From positions 15,019-76,648 of the forward strand of contig NZ_LMHC01000003.1 of the NCBI RefSeq assembly GCF_001427665.1: a DNA stretch of 61,630 nt, in the 5' to 3' direction. The notes under the pieces are model-generated. The model worked only from the letters and a program-made list of their open reading frames with translations, was not told the origin of the DNA and ran no database searches. Each line of letters starts with the position of its first letter. Position 1 is the stretch's first letter. This DNA is from Caulobacter sp. Root655. GTDB lineage: Bacteria; Pseudomonadota; Alphaproteobacteria; Caulobacterales; Caulobacteraceae. Shown piece after piece: positions 33,214 to 41,969 of the stretch. The translations under genes and the position numbers were made by a program.

Positions 33214-33987
33214 ATGTCCCTCGCCGTTCGCGCCGCCGTCTGCGCCTTGCTCCTCTTGGCGGGGAGCGCGGCCGCGGCCCAGGCCGCCGTCACCCCCGTG
33301 CCGGTCGGCCAGCCCCTGGCCCGCTTCGACAAGCTCCAGCCCGGCGTCCATCGCTACCTGCGCTACCGCCAGGTCGGCGACACCGTCACCGCCGTCGACG
33401 TCTGGACCCGCGAGGTCCGCTTCGACACCCAGGACGGCCAGCGCCGGCTGCACATCGTCCAGCACTGGGACGGGGCGGGCGCCGCGACGTCCAACCGCCA
33501 ACTGGACAGCTGGTTCGAGGTCGGCACGTTCCGGCCCCTGACCCATGAGCGCCGCTCGCAGAAGGACGGGGTGTCGAAGATCGAGGGCTTCGCCTTCCGG
33601 CCCGACCGGATCGTCGGCCTGAAGGATCTCCCGGACAACGCGGCCAAGGACTACGACGTCGCCTCGCCCCAGCCGAGCTTCAATTTCGAGACCGACATGG
33701 AGTTCCTCCAGGCCCTGCCGCTGGCGGCGGGCTACGAGGCCAGCATCGTCTTCCACCATCCGGGCGGCGGCCCGCCGGCCCCCTACGTCTTCAAGGTCGC
33801 GGGCTCGGAGACGCTGAGCCTGCCCGGCGGCGGCAAGATCGATTGCTGGGTGGTGACCGCCGACTACAACCACCCCGAGGCCCCGGTGAGCCGCTTCTGG
33901 TTCGCCAAGGCCAGCCAGGTGCTGATCAAGCAGGTCTCGCCGCTGCCCGACGGGTCGGGGGTGATGGGCAAGACGCTGCTGTATTGA
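33214..33987 (+). CDS. Secreted protein of unknown function
   Basis: 257 residues. A signal peptide covers about 1-26 (VRAAVCALLLLAGSAAAAQAA). The mature part is beta-rich: FDKLQPGVHRYLRYRQVGDTV, TQDGQRRLHIVQHWDG, DSWFEVGTFRPLTHERRSQKDG, GFAFRPDRIVGLKDLPDN, and near the end LPGGGKIDCWVVTADY with FWFAKASQVLIKQ. The pattern resembles DUF3108-type periplasmic proteins with a lipocalin-like barrel, by overall motif order only. The ATG at 33214 directly precedes the signal sequence. The frame is open upstream through repeat copy 3, which should be excluded. It stands alone between repeats. Confidence 0.75.
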   Translation: MSLAVRAAVCALLLLAGSAAAAQAAVTPVPVGQPLARFDKLQPGVHRYLRYRQVGDTVTAVDVWTREVRFDTQDGQRRLHIVQHWDGAGAATSNRQLDSWFEVGTFRPLTHERRSQKDGVSKIEGFAFRPDRIVGLKDLPDNAAKDYDVASPQPSFNFETDMEFLQALPLAAGYEASIVFHHPGGGPPAPYVFKVAGSETLSLPGGGKIDCWVVTADYNHPEAPVSRFWFAKASQVLIKQVSPLPDGSGVMGKTLLY

Positions 33988-34004
33988 TCTTTTGATCCGC
34001 TCGT

Positions 34005-34206
34005 CCCGGCGAATGCCCATGGGCGGTAAGTTTGGAACATCGGGCCTTGGGCCTGGCTTGATTTTCCTCATCCTGAGGTGCTCGCCGCTCGCGGCGGGCC
34101 TCGAAGGACGCACGGATCTGCCGCGCCCTGCGTCCTTCGAGGCCCGCTATGCGGGCGCCTCAGGATGAGGACCTCCGTAACTTACCGCCCATGGGCATTC
34201 GCCGGG
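34005..34206. repeat. Composite palindrome: TGCGTCC element inside a second inverted repeat
   Basis: The outer 26-base arms (34005-34030 and 34181-34206, cccggcgaatgcccatgggc core) are exact reverse complements. Inside lies an inside-out TGCGTCC element: cctcatcctgagg ... cctcgaaggacgca, then tgcgtccttcgagg ... ctcaggatgagg, with the TGCGTCC ends meeting near the centre instead of at the edges. The whole is one long potential hairpin of about 200 bases in the gap before the 34284 gene. Confidence 0.85.
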
Positions 34207-34283
34207 ATGGGCGGAGGTTGGAGGGTCTTGCTTGAGCCTGTGGAACAGGCGCAGATCAGGGCCAAACCCCGAGGGCCCACCCC

Positions 34284-34760
34284 ATGCGCTTTCCGCTCGT
34301 CCTGGCCGTCGTGGCCGCCCTCGCCGGGACCCCCGCCTTGGCCCAGGACCTCAAGGTCACCGTGGCCGGCCGCGACTCGATCGTCCTGACCCCCGCCGAC
34401 CTCAAGGCCCTGCCGCGCGCCAAGGCGACCTTCCAGGCCAAGGGCCACGCGGTGACCTTCGAGGGCGCCGTGCTGAACGCCGCCCTGCTGAAGGCCGGGG
34501 TGGTGTCGGGCGACCGGCTGATGGGCCGCTACCTGAATCAGGTGGTGATCGCCAAGGCCGCCGACGGCTTCACCAGCATCCTGTCCCTGGCCGAGACCGA
34601 CCCGTTCTACCGCGCCAATCCGGTGATCATCGCCGACACCAAGGACGGCCAGCCGCTGGACGCCAAGGAAGGCCCCTACCGCCTGGTGGTCGACGGCGAC
34701 CTGCACCCCTCGCGCTCGCCGCGCCAGGTGGTGTCGATCGAGGTCAAGCCGGCGTTCTGA
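34284..34760 (+). CDS. Periplasmic molybdopterin-oxidoreductase-like domain protein
   Basis: 158 residues. A signal peptide covers about 1-21 ([19 protein letters not shown]). The mature part shows the fold of the sulfite-oxidase / YedY substrate domain in short form: [83 protein letters not shown]. Such short proteins lack the conserved Cys that binds molybdenum, and none is visible here, so an enzymatic role is doubtful. Stands 62 bases before prfA on the same strand, possibly co-transcribed. Confidence 0.75.
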   Translation: MRFPLVLAVVAALAGTPALAQDLKVTVAGRDSIVLTPADLKALPRAKATFQAKGHAVTFEGAVLNAALLKAGVVSGDRLMGRYLNQVVIAKAADGFTSILSLAETDPFYRANPVIIADTKDGQPLDAKEGPYRLVVDGDLHPSRSPRQVVSIEVKPAF

Positions 34761-34821
34761 CCGCGAACTCGACGGGAACGACGGCGAGGGGTACAGAGAC
34801 CGCCCGATCTCTCCAGACCAT

Positions 34822-35901
34822 GTGACGTTCCCCTTGCGACTGCCCCAGGCCCGCCTCGACCAAGTTCTCGACCGCTTCCGTGAGGTCGAGGCCCGTATGG
34901 GCGCCGCCACGGACGGCGCCGAGATCGTCAAGCTCTCCAAGGAGCACGCCGAGATCCGTCCGGTGGCCGAGGCCGTCGAGGCCCTGGCCAAGCTGGCCGC
35001 CGAGCGCGCCGGCCTGGAGGAGATGGCCGGCGACCCGGACATGGCCGCCATGGTCGCCGACGAGATGCAGGCGCTGGACGAGAAGCTGCCGGTCATGGAG
35101 CGCGAACTGGCCCTGATGCTGGCCCCGCGCGACAAGGACGAGAACGCCTCGGCCATCCTCGAAGTGCGGGCCGGCACGGGCGGCGACGAGGCGGCCCTGT
35201 TCGCCGGCGACCTGTTCCGCATGTACCAGCGCTACGCGTCGCTGCAGGGCTGGAAGGTCGAGGTCGACAGCGTCTCCGAGGGCGAGATGGGCGGCTTCAA
35301 GGAAATCATCGCCTCGGTGACCGGCGACGGGGTGTTCGGCCGCTGGAAGTTCGAGAGCGGCGTGCACCGCGTGCAGCGCGTGCCGGCCACCGAAGCCCAG
35401 GGCCGCATCCACACCTCGGCCGCCACCGTCGCGGTGCTGCCCGAGGCCGAGGACGTCGAGATCGAGATCAACGACAGCGACCTGCGCATCGACACCTACC
35501 GCTCGTCGGGGGCCGGCGGCCAGCACGTCAACAAGACCGACTCCGCCGTGCGCATCACCCACCTGCCCACCGGCGTGGTGGTGACCAGTTCGGAAAAGTC
35601 CCAGCACCAGAACCGCGCCCGGGCGATGAAGAACCTCAAGGCCCGGCTCTACGACATGCAGCGCGAGGCGCTGGACACCGCCCGCTCCGACGCCCGCAAG
35701 AGCCAGGTCGGCAGCGGCGACCGGTCGGAACGCATCCGCACCTACAACTTCCCCCAGGGCCGGGTCACCGACCACCGCATCAACCTGACTCTCTACAACC
35801 TGGCCCGGGTGATCGAGGGCGACGCCCTGGACGACATCATCAAGCCGCTGATCGCCGAGGACCAGGCGGCGCGGCTGGCGAGTTTGGAAGAGGGGTACTA
35901 G
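34822..35901 (+). CDS. prfA: Peptide chain release factor 1
   Basis: 359 residues. RF1 recognises UAA and UAG and triggers peptide release. The GGQ motif is at residues 232-234 ([19 protein letters not shown]), the target of methylation by PrmC, encoded further along at 43360. The start is GTG at 34822. In many alphaproteobacteria prfA is followed at once by prmC; here about 7.4 kb of other genes lie between. Confidence 0.97.
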   Translation: MTFPLRLPQARLDQVLDRFREVEARMGAATDGAEIVKLSKEHAEIRPVAEAVEALAKLAAERAGLEEMAGDPDMAAMVADEMQALDEKLPVMERELALMLAPRDKDENASAILEVRAGTGGDEAALFAGDLFRMYQRYASLQGWKVEVDSVSEGEMGGFKEIIASVTGDGVFGRWKFESGVHRVQRVPATEAQGRIHTSAATVAVLPEAEDVEIEINDSDLRIDTYRSSGAGGQHVNKTDSAVRITHLPTGVVVTSSEKSQHQNRARAMKNLKARLYDMQREALDTARSDARKSQVGSGDRSERIRTYNFPQGRVTDHRINLTLYNLARVIEGDALDDIIKPLIAEDQAARLASLEEGY

Positions 35902-35910
35902 GGAGGCCGG

Positions 35911-35980
35911 AAACCCTCTCCCGTAGGGAGAGAATCCCCCTGCGGGGGAGATGTCGGCGAAGCCGACGGAGGGGAGAACC
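35911..35980. repeat. GC-rich repeat after prfA
   Basis: Contains ccctctcccgtagggagag and gatgtcggcgaagccgacgg, matching parts of the repeats at 56036 and 2043 respectively. It marks the left edge of the inserted segment between prfA and prmC. Confidence 0.6.
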
Positions 35981-36075
35981 GGCGTATTCCGAATCCGCAA
36001 ACGGGCTCCGACGCGATCGCTCTACCCCCGGCGGCGCGCGTCCGGCTATGGTCGCCCAGTCGAGTCGGAGACCCC

Positions 36076-39054
36076 ATGACGCCTGCCCAGTTCATCAAAA
36101 AATGGAGCGACAGCAGCCTGCGAGAACGGCAGGGCGCGCAGGAGCATTTCATCGACCTGTGCCGGATGCTGGGCCAACCGACCCCCGCCGAGGACGATCC
36201 GCACGGCGACCACTATTGCTTCGAGCGCGGGGCCGAAAAGACTGGCGGCGGCGATGGCTGGGCCGATGTCTGGCGCAAGGGCTGTTTCGGCTGGGAGTAC
36301 AAGGGCAAGCACAAGAACCTCGACGCGGCCCTGCGCCAACTGACGACCTATGCCCAGGCCCTGGAGAACCCGCCCTATCTGGTGGTCTGCGACATGGAGC
36401 GGATCATCGTCCACACCAGCTGGACCAACACCATCAGCCGCAAGATCGTCTTCACGCTGGACGACCTGCACGAGCCGGAAAAGCTGGCCGTGTTGCGGCT
36501 GGTCTTCGAAGGCTCCGACAGCCTCAAGCCCAAGATCAGCCCCCAGGAACTGACCGCCACGGTCGCCCAGCGGTTCGGCGACCTGGGGCGGCGGCTGCAG
36601 GAGCGCGGCCATCACCCACGCGATGTGGCCCACTTCCTCAATCGCCTGGTCTTCTGCATGTTCGCGGAAGACGCCAAGCTGCTGCCTGAAGGCCTGTTCA
36701 CCCGCATGACCCGGTCGATGCAGGGCCGCCCTCCGGCCGAGGCGGGGCCGCAATTCGACGCCCTGTTCGCCATGATGCGCACGGGCGGCCTGTTCGGGGC
36801 GGACATCATCCGCTGGTTCAATGGCGGTCTGTTCGACGACAAGCCCGCCCTGCCGCTGGAGCGGCCCGACATCAAGCTGATCTGCGACACCGCCGACCTG
36901 CATGATTGGTCGCAGTTGGACCCCTCGGTGTTTGGCAACATGTTCGAGGAGGCGCTGAAGGCCACGCGCGAGCGGGCGGCCCTGGGCGCCCACTACACCG
37001 ACCGCGAGAAGATCCTCAAGATCATCGATCCGGTGATCACCTGGCCCTTGACCGCCGAATGGGAGGCGGCGCTGGTCGAGATCCGGGGCGCCATGGACGC
37101 CCGCGCCGCGACCGAGGTCGAACGCAAGGCGGTGTTGGAAGCGGCCGCCGACGCCATGAAGGCCGATCCAGACAAGGCCAAGGCCGGCGAGGCCGCTCGC
37201 CGCAAGGCCCTGACCGCCATCGCCAAGCGGGCCGACGCGGCCCTGGGCCTGGCCAAGGACCGACTGGAGGCCTTCCTGAGCCGCCTGGCCGCCTATCGCG
37301 TGCTCGACCCGGCCTGCGGCAGCGGCAACTTCCTCTATGTGGCCCTGCACGCCCTGAAGGATATCGAGCGCCGGGCCCTGGTCGACGCCGAGCGCCTGGG
37401 CATCGAGGTGCCCGCGCCCCGCGTCGGCCTGGCCTGCGTGCGCGGCCTCGAGATCGAGGACTACGCGGCCGAGTTGGCGCGGGTGACGCTGTGGATCGGC
37501 GACCTGCAATGGAACGCCAGGAACAACTATACCGGCCTGGCCGAACCGATCCTGTCGTCACTGGACCAGATCGAGTGCCGCGACGCGCTGCTGAACGCGG
37601 ACGGGAGCGAGGCGGTATGGCCGGAGGCGGACGCGATCGTCGGCAACCCGCCATTCCTGGGCGGCAAGCGGCTGCGCGACAGCCTGGGCGACGCCTATGT
37701 GGAGCGGCTGTTCGCGGCCTATCGCGGCAAGGTGCCGGCCGAGGCGGACTTCGTCGCCTACTGGGTGGAGAAGGCTTGGCGGGCGGTTGGAGATCCTTGG
37801 GACGGCTATCAGTTTGGCGGCGGCAAGCGGGCTGGCCTAGTGACGACCAATTCCATTAGGGGCGGCGCTAATCGACGCGTTCTTGCGCCCATCGCCGAAG
37901 TGTTCGCGCTTCGCGAAGTCTGGCCTGATGAGCCGTGGGTTTTGAATGGCGCGGACGTCCGGGTTTCAATGTTCGGCTTCGGTTGGGGATTCCCCGAGCA
38001 GCGGATCAATGGACAAGGCGTTGATCAGATTAACGCAGACCTATCCGGCTCCTCGACTGACCTCACCAAGTCGGCGCGGCTAAAGGAAAATGCCAGCACA
38101 GCTTTCATGGGCGATACCAAGGGCGGTTCATTCGATATTCCCGGTGACCTCGCCCGCGAGTGGTTGCGGTTGCCGCTCAACCCGAATGGCCGATCCAATA
38201 GCGAGGTCTTGAAGCCCTGGCGCAACGCTATGGATGTGACGCGTCGCACGGCCGATAAATGGATCATCGATTTCGGATGGACCATGGGGGAGGGCGAAGC
38301 TGCCCTCTATGAAACGCCCTTCCGACATGCCCTCATTTTCGTAAAACCCGAGCGCGATCGAAATAATCGCGAAACGTACCGCATCAATTGGTGGCGTCAT
38401 GTCGAGGCGCGTCAGGGAATGTGGCGCAAGCTTAATGGCTTGAAACGGTATATCGCGACACCTCGGGTCGCGAAGCATCGAACTTTTAGCTGGCTCGAAA
38501 CTCCGACAGTACCAGACAGTCGCATTTTCATATTCGCGTCTGATGGCGACGTATTGTTTGGCCTGCTTCATTCAAAACAGCACGAGCTTTGGTCGCTGCG
38601 GACAGCGTCTTGGCATGGTGTCGGAAACGATCCCACCTACAATACCGAGTCATGCTTCGAGACCTTCCCCTTCCCCGAAGGTCTGACGCCCAACATCCCC
38701 GCCGCCGACTATGCCGCCGACCCGCGCGCCATCGCCATCGGCGATGCGGCGGCCGAATTGAACCGGCTGCGTGAGGCCTGGCTCAATCCGGCCGATCTGG
38801 TGCGGACCGAGCCCGAGGTCGTGCCCGGCTATCCCGACCGCGTGCTGCCGGTCAGTCCGGAGGCGGCGCTTGAGTTGAAGAAGCGCACCCTGACCAACCT
38901 CTACAACCAGCGCCCGCAATGGCTGGCCATGGCTCACCAGCGCCTCGACGCCGCCGTGGCGGCCGCCTATGGCTGGCCCAACGGCCTGTCGGACGACGAG
39001 GTGCTGGAGCGCTTGTTCGCGCTCAATCAGGAACGGGCGGCGGCGGGGCGTTAG
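36076..39054 (+). CDS. MmeI-like single-protein restriction-modification enzyme (type IIL)
   Basis: 992 residues. A fused endonuclease and adenine-N6 methyltransferase with one shared target-recognition domain, the MmeI architecture. The N-terminal nuclease has Asp 64, nine residues, Glu 74-Tyr-Lys 76 (DVWRKGCFGWEYKGK), exactly the D-X9-ExK of MmeI. A helical spacer precedes the methyltransferase with motif I VLDPACGSGNFLYVAL at about 409-424 and catalytic NPPF at 524-527. Residues about 575-860 form the recognition domain; the C-terminal domain ends in AAAYGWPNGLSDDEVLERL. All key residues are intact, so it should both cut and protect. GC content drops in the recognition segment (three 60-base lines counted at 45-55 percent against 75 percent in the spacer), suggesting exchange of that part. 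No other defence gene is adjacent. Confidence 0.9.
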   Translation: MTPAQFIKKWSDSSLRERQGAQEHFIDLCRMLGQPTPAEDDPHGDHYCFERGAEKTGGGDGWADVWRKGCFGWEYKGKHKNLDAALRQLTTYAQALENPPYLVVCDMERIIVHTSWTNTISRKIVFTLDDLHEPEKLAVLRLVFEGSDSLKPKISPQELTATVAQRFGDLGRRLQERGHHPRDVAHFLNRLVFCMFAEDAKLLPEGLFTRMTRSMQGRPPAEAGPQFDALFAMMRTGGLFGADIIRWFNGGLFDDKPALPLERPDIKLICDTADLHDWSQLDPSVFGNMFEEALKATRERAALGAHYTDREKILKIIDPVITWPLTAEWEAALVEIRGAMDARAATEVERKAVLEAAADAMKADPDKAKAGEAARRKALTAIAKRADAALGLAKDRLEAFLSRLAAYRVLDPACGSGNFLYVALHALKDIERRALVDAERLGIEVPAPRVGLACVRGLEIEDYAAELARVTLWIGDLQWNARNNYTGLAEPILSSLDQIECRDALLNADGSEAVWPEADAIVGNPPFLGGKRLRDSLGDAYVERLFAAYRGKVPAEADFVAYWVEKAWRAVGDPWDGYQFGGGKRAGLVTTNSIRGGANRRVLAPIAEVFALREVWPDEPWVLNGADVRVSMFGFGWGFPEQRINGQGVDQINADLSGSSTDLTKSARLKENASTAFMGDTKGGSFDIPGDLAREWLRLPLNPNGRSNSEVLKPWRNAMDVTRRTADKWIIDFGWTMGEGEAALYETPFRHALIFVKPERDRNNRETYRINWWRHVEARQGMWRKLNGLKRYIATPRVAKHRTFSWLETPTVPDSRIFIFASDGDVLFGLLHSKQHELWSLRTASWHGVGNDPTYNTESCFETFPFPEGLTPNIPAADYAADPRAIAIGDAAAELNRLREAWLNPADLVRTEPEVVPGYPDRVLPVSPEAALELKKRTLTNLYNQRPQWLAMAHQRLDAAVAAAYGWPNGLSDDEVLERLFALNQERAAAGR

Positions 39055-39094
39055 TCTCCGTTTGGTTTCTCATCCGCCCCAGCGGATGCGGCCA

Positions 39095-39236
39095 CGCCTT
39101 AAAGCCTTGGTGGATCGGAGCTCTGGCGTCTGGCCGTGTCAAGGACGACGCGTCGCGTCGCCGCGACGCGGCCGCCGGAGGCGGTCCTTGACACGGCCAG
39201 ACGCCAGAGCAGGCTCGCCATCAAGGTTTTAAGGCG
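39095..39236. repeat. Long inverted repeat downstream of the MmeI-like gene
   Basis: The inner arms 39120-39145 and 39185-39210 (gctctggcgtctggccgtgt core) are perfect reverse complements over 26 bases, around a 39-base GC-rich loop. The outer flanks cgccttaaagccttggtgg and ccatcaaggttttaaggcg pair with two mismatches. The rest of the gap 39055-39302 shows no gene. Confidence 0.85.
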
Positions 39237-39302
39237 CGGCCTCGCCGTGGCGGCGGTGGTTTGGCTGTCGAGGCGCCAAGGCCATCGCGCAGGAGGTCTG
39301 AT

Positions 39303-39494
39303 TTGGAAACCCGGCCTTTCGATCCGGCGGAATATCTCGACAGCGAGGAAGCGATCGCCGCCTATCTGGCCGACGCGCGGGCCGGCGGAAGCGCTGAACT
39401 GTCCGAGGCCACGGTCGTCGTCGCCCGGGCGCGGGCGATTATGCGAAAGCGACGACTCAGCGCAAGTTCTCCTTCTGTTCGACAGGAGGCTGTG
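39303..39494 (+). pseudogene. Truncated HI1420-type antitoxin
   Basis: The reading frame from TTG at 39303, with AGGAGGT six bases upstream, encodes LETRPFDPAEYLDSEEAIAA then YLADARAGGSAELSEATVVVARARAIM. This is the N-terminal half of an HI1420-type addiction-module antidote (ETRPFDPAEYLDSEEAIAAYL is its signature). The helix-turn-helix half that normally follows ARARGM is missing, replaced by RKRRLSASSPSVRQEAV. No stop intervenes before the ATG of the small gene at 39495, in the same frame, so a fusion of about 127 residues is possible. No toxin gene of the HI1419 type is nearby. A remnant is the simplest reading. Confidence 0.65.
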
Positions 39495-39683
39495 ATGGCC
39501 AAGAACACGGGTAACGATTTCCGGCGCGGCGCGGTCACCGGCCGCACGCAGTTCCAACAGCCCAATGGCGACTGGCAAAAGCGCGACGAGCGCTCGGGCC
39601 AGTTCATGGAACGCAAATCCAGCGAAGGCCCCTTCAAGGGCGTCGCCAAGGAACCTGACGGTCGCGACACCAAGAACAGCTGA
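39495..39683 (+). CDS. Small basic conserved protein
   Basis: 62 residues: MAKNTGNDFRRGAVTGRTQF, then QQPNGDWQKRDERSGQFMER and FKGVAKEP. The pattern FRxGAVxGRxQ ... W.KRD..(S/T)G.F is one I know from small unnamed bacterial proteins, often near mobile or defence genes. AGGAGG lies five bases upstream of the ATG, so it can be translated alone. It is rich in Arg, Lys, Gly and Gln without hydrophobic segments, so probably disordered or nucleic-acid binding; that is inference. Confidence 0.75.
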   Translation: MAKNTGNDFRRGAVTGRTQFQQPNGDWQKRDERSGQFMERKSSEGPFKGVAKEPDGRDTKNS

Positions 39684-39689
39684 GCCCCC

Positions 39690-40220
39690 CTAAACCCCCT
39701 TCTCGAGCACCACGAACTCCAGCGCCTGCCGCGGCTTGCCGAACCGCTCGCCCACCGGGAACGGCTGGGTCTCGCCGGTCAGCGCGTAGCCCCGCCGCTG
39801 GTACCAGGCGATCAGGGTGTCGCGCAGGTGGACCACGGTCATGCGGACGCGCTGGGCGCCCAGCCCGGCCGCGTGGGCCTCGGCGTGGGCCAGCAGGGCG
39901 GCGCCCAGCCGGCGGTCCTGCAGGTCGGGCCGGATGGTCAGCATGCCCAGGTACCAGGCGTCGTCCCCTGGGGTGTCGGCGTCCGGCTCCAGCCAGACGC
40001 AGCCCAGCAGCGGGCCGTCCGCCGCGTCGCGCAGGGTCAGCAGGACGGCGTCGGGCGCGGCCGCCAGGTCCTGGGTCAGGCTCTCCAGGTCGATGCGCTG
40101 GCCGTCGATATAGCCGGCCTCGGTGGTCCAGCCGGCCTGGGCGCCTTGGCCGCGATAGGCGGAATTGACCAGGGCGACGACGGCGGGGAATTCGGGTTCG
40201 GTGGCGGGGGCGAAGATCAT
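39690..40220 (-). CDS. GNAT family N-acetyltransferase
   Basis: 176 residues. The acetyl-CoA-binding motif is MLTIRPDLQDRRLGAALLAHAEAHA near residues 92-115 (usual RxxGxG/A loop as RRLGAAL), followed by VRMTVVHLRDTLIAWYQRRGYALTGE, the conserved end of the fold. The N-terminus MIFAPATEPEFPAVVALVNSAYRG is typical. The substrate cannot be told. It converges on the small gene at 39495, with only six bases between the stops. Confidence 0.88.
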   Translation of the reverse strand: MIFAPATEPEFPAVVALVNSAYRGQGAQAGWTTEAGYIDGQRIDLESLTQDLAAAPDAVLLTLRDAADGPLLGCVWLEPDADTPGDDAWYLGMLTIRPDLQDRRLGAALLAHAEAHAAGLGAQRVRMTVVHLRDTLIAWYQRRGYALTGETQPFPVGERFGKPRQALEFVVLEKGV

Positions 40221-40265
40221 GGGGGAGACTTAGAGCATTCCGCGCGCGACAGAACCCTCCTTGAT

Positions 40266-40418
40266 CCGCTCATCCCGGCCAGAGAGTGTTGCACTTCGTT
40301 TGTGAACTCAGGGGACCCAGATGGAAGGGCGGTGGGCCTGGCGCCATGAGCTCCGAGCCCTTTCCAATCATCCACACCGCCAAGGGATCTGGGTCCCGAC
40401 TTTCGTCGGGATGAGCGG
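40266..40418. repeat. Palindromic repeat, CTCATCCCGGC family (diverged)
   Basis: Begins ccgctcatcccgg and ends tcgggatgagcgg, with gacccagatggaa / gatctgggtcccg inside. Compared with the copies at 16231 and 30649, the left arm carries an extra stretch of about 30 bases (cagagagtgttgcacttcg) after the CCCGG, so this copy is disrupted. Confidence 0.7.
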
Positions 40419-40422
40419 TGTT

Positions 40423-41676
40423 TTATAGGTTTGAAGGCGGCGGATCACCCGAGCGCCGCCCCCGCGCCTGGCTCCAGTAGCGTCCCGACACCCGCTTCAC
40501 CGTGCCCGCCTCGCGGCGGATCACCTCCCAGGGATGGAAGGCCAGGCCCACGGTGTCGGCCATGGCCGCGCCGCGCTGACCCATCGGCATTTCCGGGCCG
40601 GTGGTGGAGTCGATGGCGGTCTGGTGCTCGATCTCGGCGTTCAGCTCGGCGCCGACCAGCACGGTCATGATCGAGAACCACATCCAGACCATGAAGGCGA
40701 TCACCGCCCCCAGCGGCCCGTAAGTGGCGTCGTAATGGGCCAGGGTGTTGACGTAGAGCGAGAAGCCCAGCGACCCCAGCAGCCAGGCGGCGGCCCCGAG
40801 CACCGCGCCCCAGATCACCCAGCGCCAGCGCGGCCGGGCCCGGCAAGGGGCGAAGCGGTAGAGCATGGCGAAGGCGAAGGCCGTCACCGCCAGCACGGTC
40901 AGCCAGCGCAGCGGCCCCCAGATCCCGGCGATCGCCCCCAGGCCCAGGGCCTTGAAGGCGATCGGCGCGGCGATCAGCACGCCGGCCAGGATCGCCGCAT
41001 AGACCAGGGCGCTGAAGGTGAAGACGTAGGTCAGGGCGGTCTTGGCGACGAAGTGGCGCTTCTCGTCCTCGTCATAGGCGATGTTCAACCCGTCGAAGAG
41101 CGCCTTCATGCTGGCGTTGGCGCTCCACACCGACAGCAGCAAGCTGATGGCGAAGGCCGCGCCCAGCTTGGTCTGTTCCTGGCTGGCCAGGCGCAGCATC
41201 TGCTCGCCGACGATCTGCACGACGCTGGCGGGGAAGACGTTGGACATCTCCTGAAGTTGCTTCTCGACCGCTCCGACGTCGGCGAACAGGCCGTACAGCG
41301 AGACGAAGGCGCCGATCGCCGGGAAGATCGCCAGCAGGGTGTAGAAGGTCACGCCGCCGGCCACGGCGGGCAGGCGATCGACGCTGACCTCGCGGCCGGT
41401 GCGCCAGAGGATGTCGCGCCAGCCGCGCCACGGGATGAAGTGCGGATGGCGGGCGGCGCGGCCGCGCTTGGGCTCGGCCTCGTCGAACTCGTGCGGCGGC
41501 ATCGCCCGGTCCTCGCTCAGGCCGGGCGGATGCTCGATCGGGGTCTCGTGCGAGACCGGCGCGCGCCGGGGGAAGGCGAAGGGCGCCAGGGCCAGCAGCA
41601 CGATCCAGGGCGCCAGGTGATAGGGCCGCGAGGCGATCCACGACCGTATGGGACGTCGTGGCGTATTGTCGGTCAT
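40423..41676 (-). CDS. YihY/BrkB family membrane protein
   Basis: 417 residues. Residues about 80-100 lead into the YihY/virulence factor BrkB domain: VSVDRLPAVAGGVTFYTLLAIFPAIGAFVSLYGLF, SLLLSVWSANASMKALFDGLNIAYDEDEKR, and several membrane spans (about six), ending with TYGPLGAVIAFMVWMWFSIMTVLVGAELNAEIEHQ, the most conserved stretch. The name BrkB comes from serum resistance, but the molecular role is unknown. An extra membrane segment near the N-terminus (LAPWIVLLALAPFAF) precedes the domain. The ATG at 41676 (MTDNTPRRP) has GGGAGA upstream; the open frame beyond it crosses a palindromic repeat. Confidence 0.9.
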   Translation of the reverse strand: MTDNTPRRPIRSWIASRPYHLAPWIVLLALAPFAFPRRAPVSHETPIEHPPGLSEDRAMPPHEFDEAEPKRGRAARHPHFIPWRGWRDILWRTGREVSVDRLPAVAGGVTFYTLLAIFPAIGAFVSLYGLFADVGAVEKQLQEMSNVFPASVVQIVGEQMLRLASQEQTKLGAAFAISLLLSVWSANASMKALFDGLNIAYDEDEKRHFVAKTALTYVFTFSALVYAAILAGVLIAAPIAFKALGLGAIAGIWGPLRWLTVLAVTAFAFAMLYRFAPCRARPRWRWVIWGAVLGAAAWLLGSLGFSLYVNTLAHYDATYGPLGAVIAFMVWMWFSIMTVLVGAELNAEIEHQTAIDSTTGPEMPMGQRGAAMADTVGLAFHPWEVIRREAGTVKRVSGRYWSQARGRRSGDPPPSNL

Positions 41677-41763
41677 GCGCGGTCTCCCGCATGGGAAATC
41701 CCGCAGCGGCGCCCTGGTTCCTAGAGGAGAATGGTCTTGGACTGAACCTCCCGCCCCAAAATT

Positions 41764-41869
41764 CCGTTTCCCCGGCGAAGGCCGGGGCCCAGATCGTAGG
41801 GCGGTGTGTTTCGGATAATCGTCCAATACGACGGCTGAACCTGGGCCCCGGCCTTCGCCGGGGAAACGG
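41764..41869. repeat. Palindrome between the YihY and MOSC genes
   Basis: The arms ccgtttccccggcgaaggcc and ggccttcgccggggaaacgg are exact, extended by ggggcccag / ctgggcccc. The centre is about 45 bases. Related to the CCCGGCGAA core of the 16231 family. The other parts of the 293-base divergent gap hold no gene. Confidence 0.8.
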
Positions 41870-41969
41870 ATCAAAACGGCGCTTCAGCTGTCAGTCGTTA
41901 CGCTCGAGAAGGGCAAGTTGTTCGCCGCCGAGCCTTGCTTTGGCCTGCGTCCTCGCCGACCTTGCGGGC

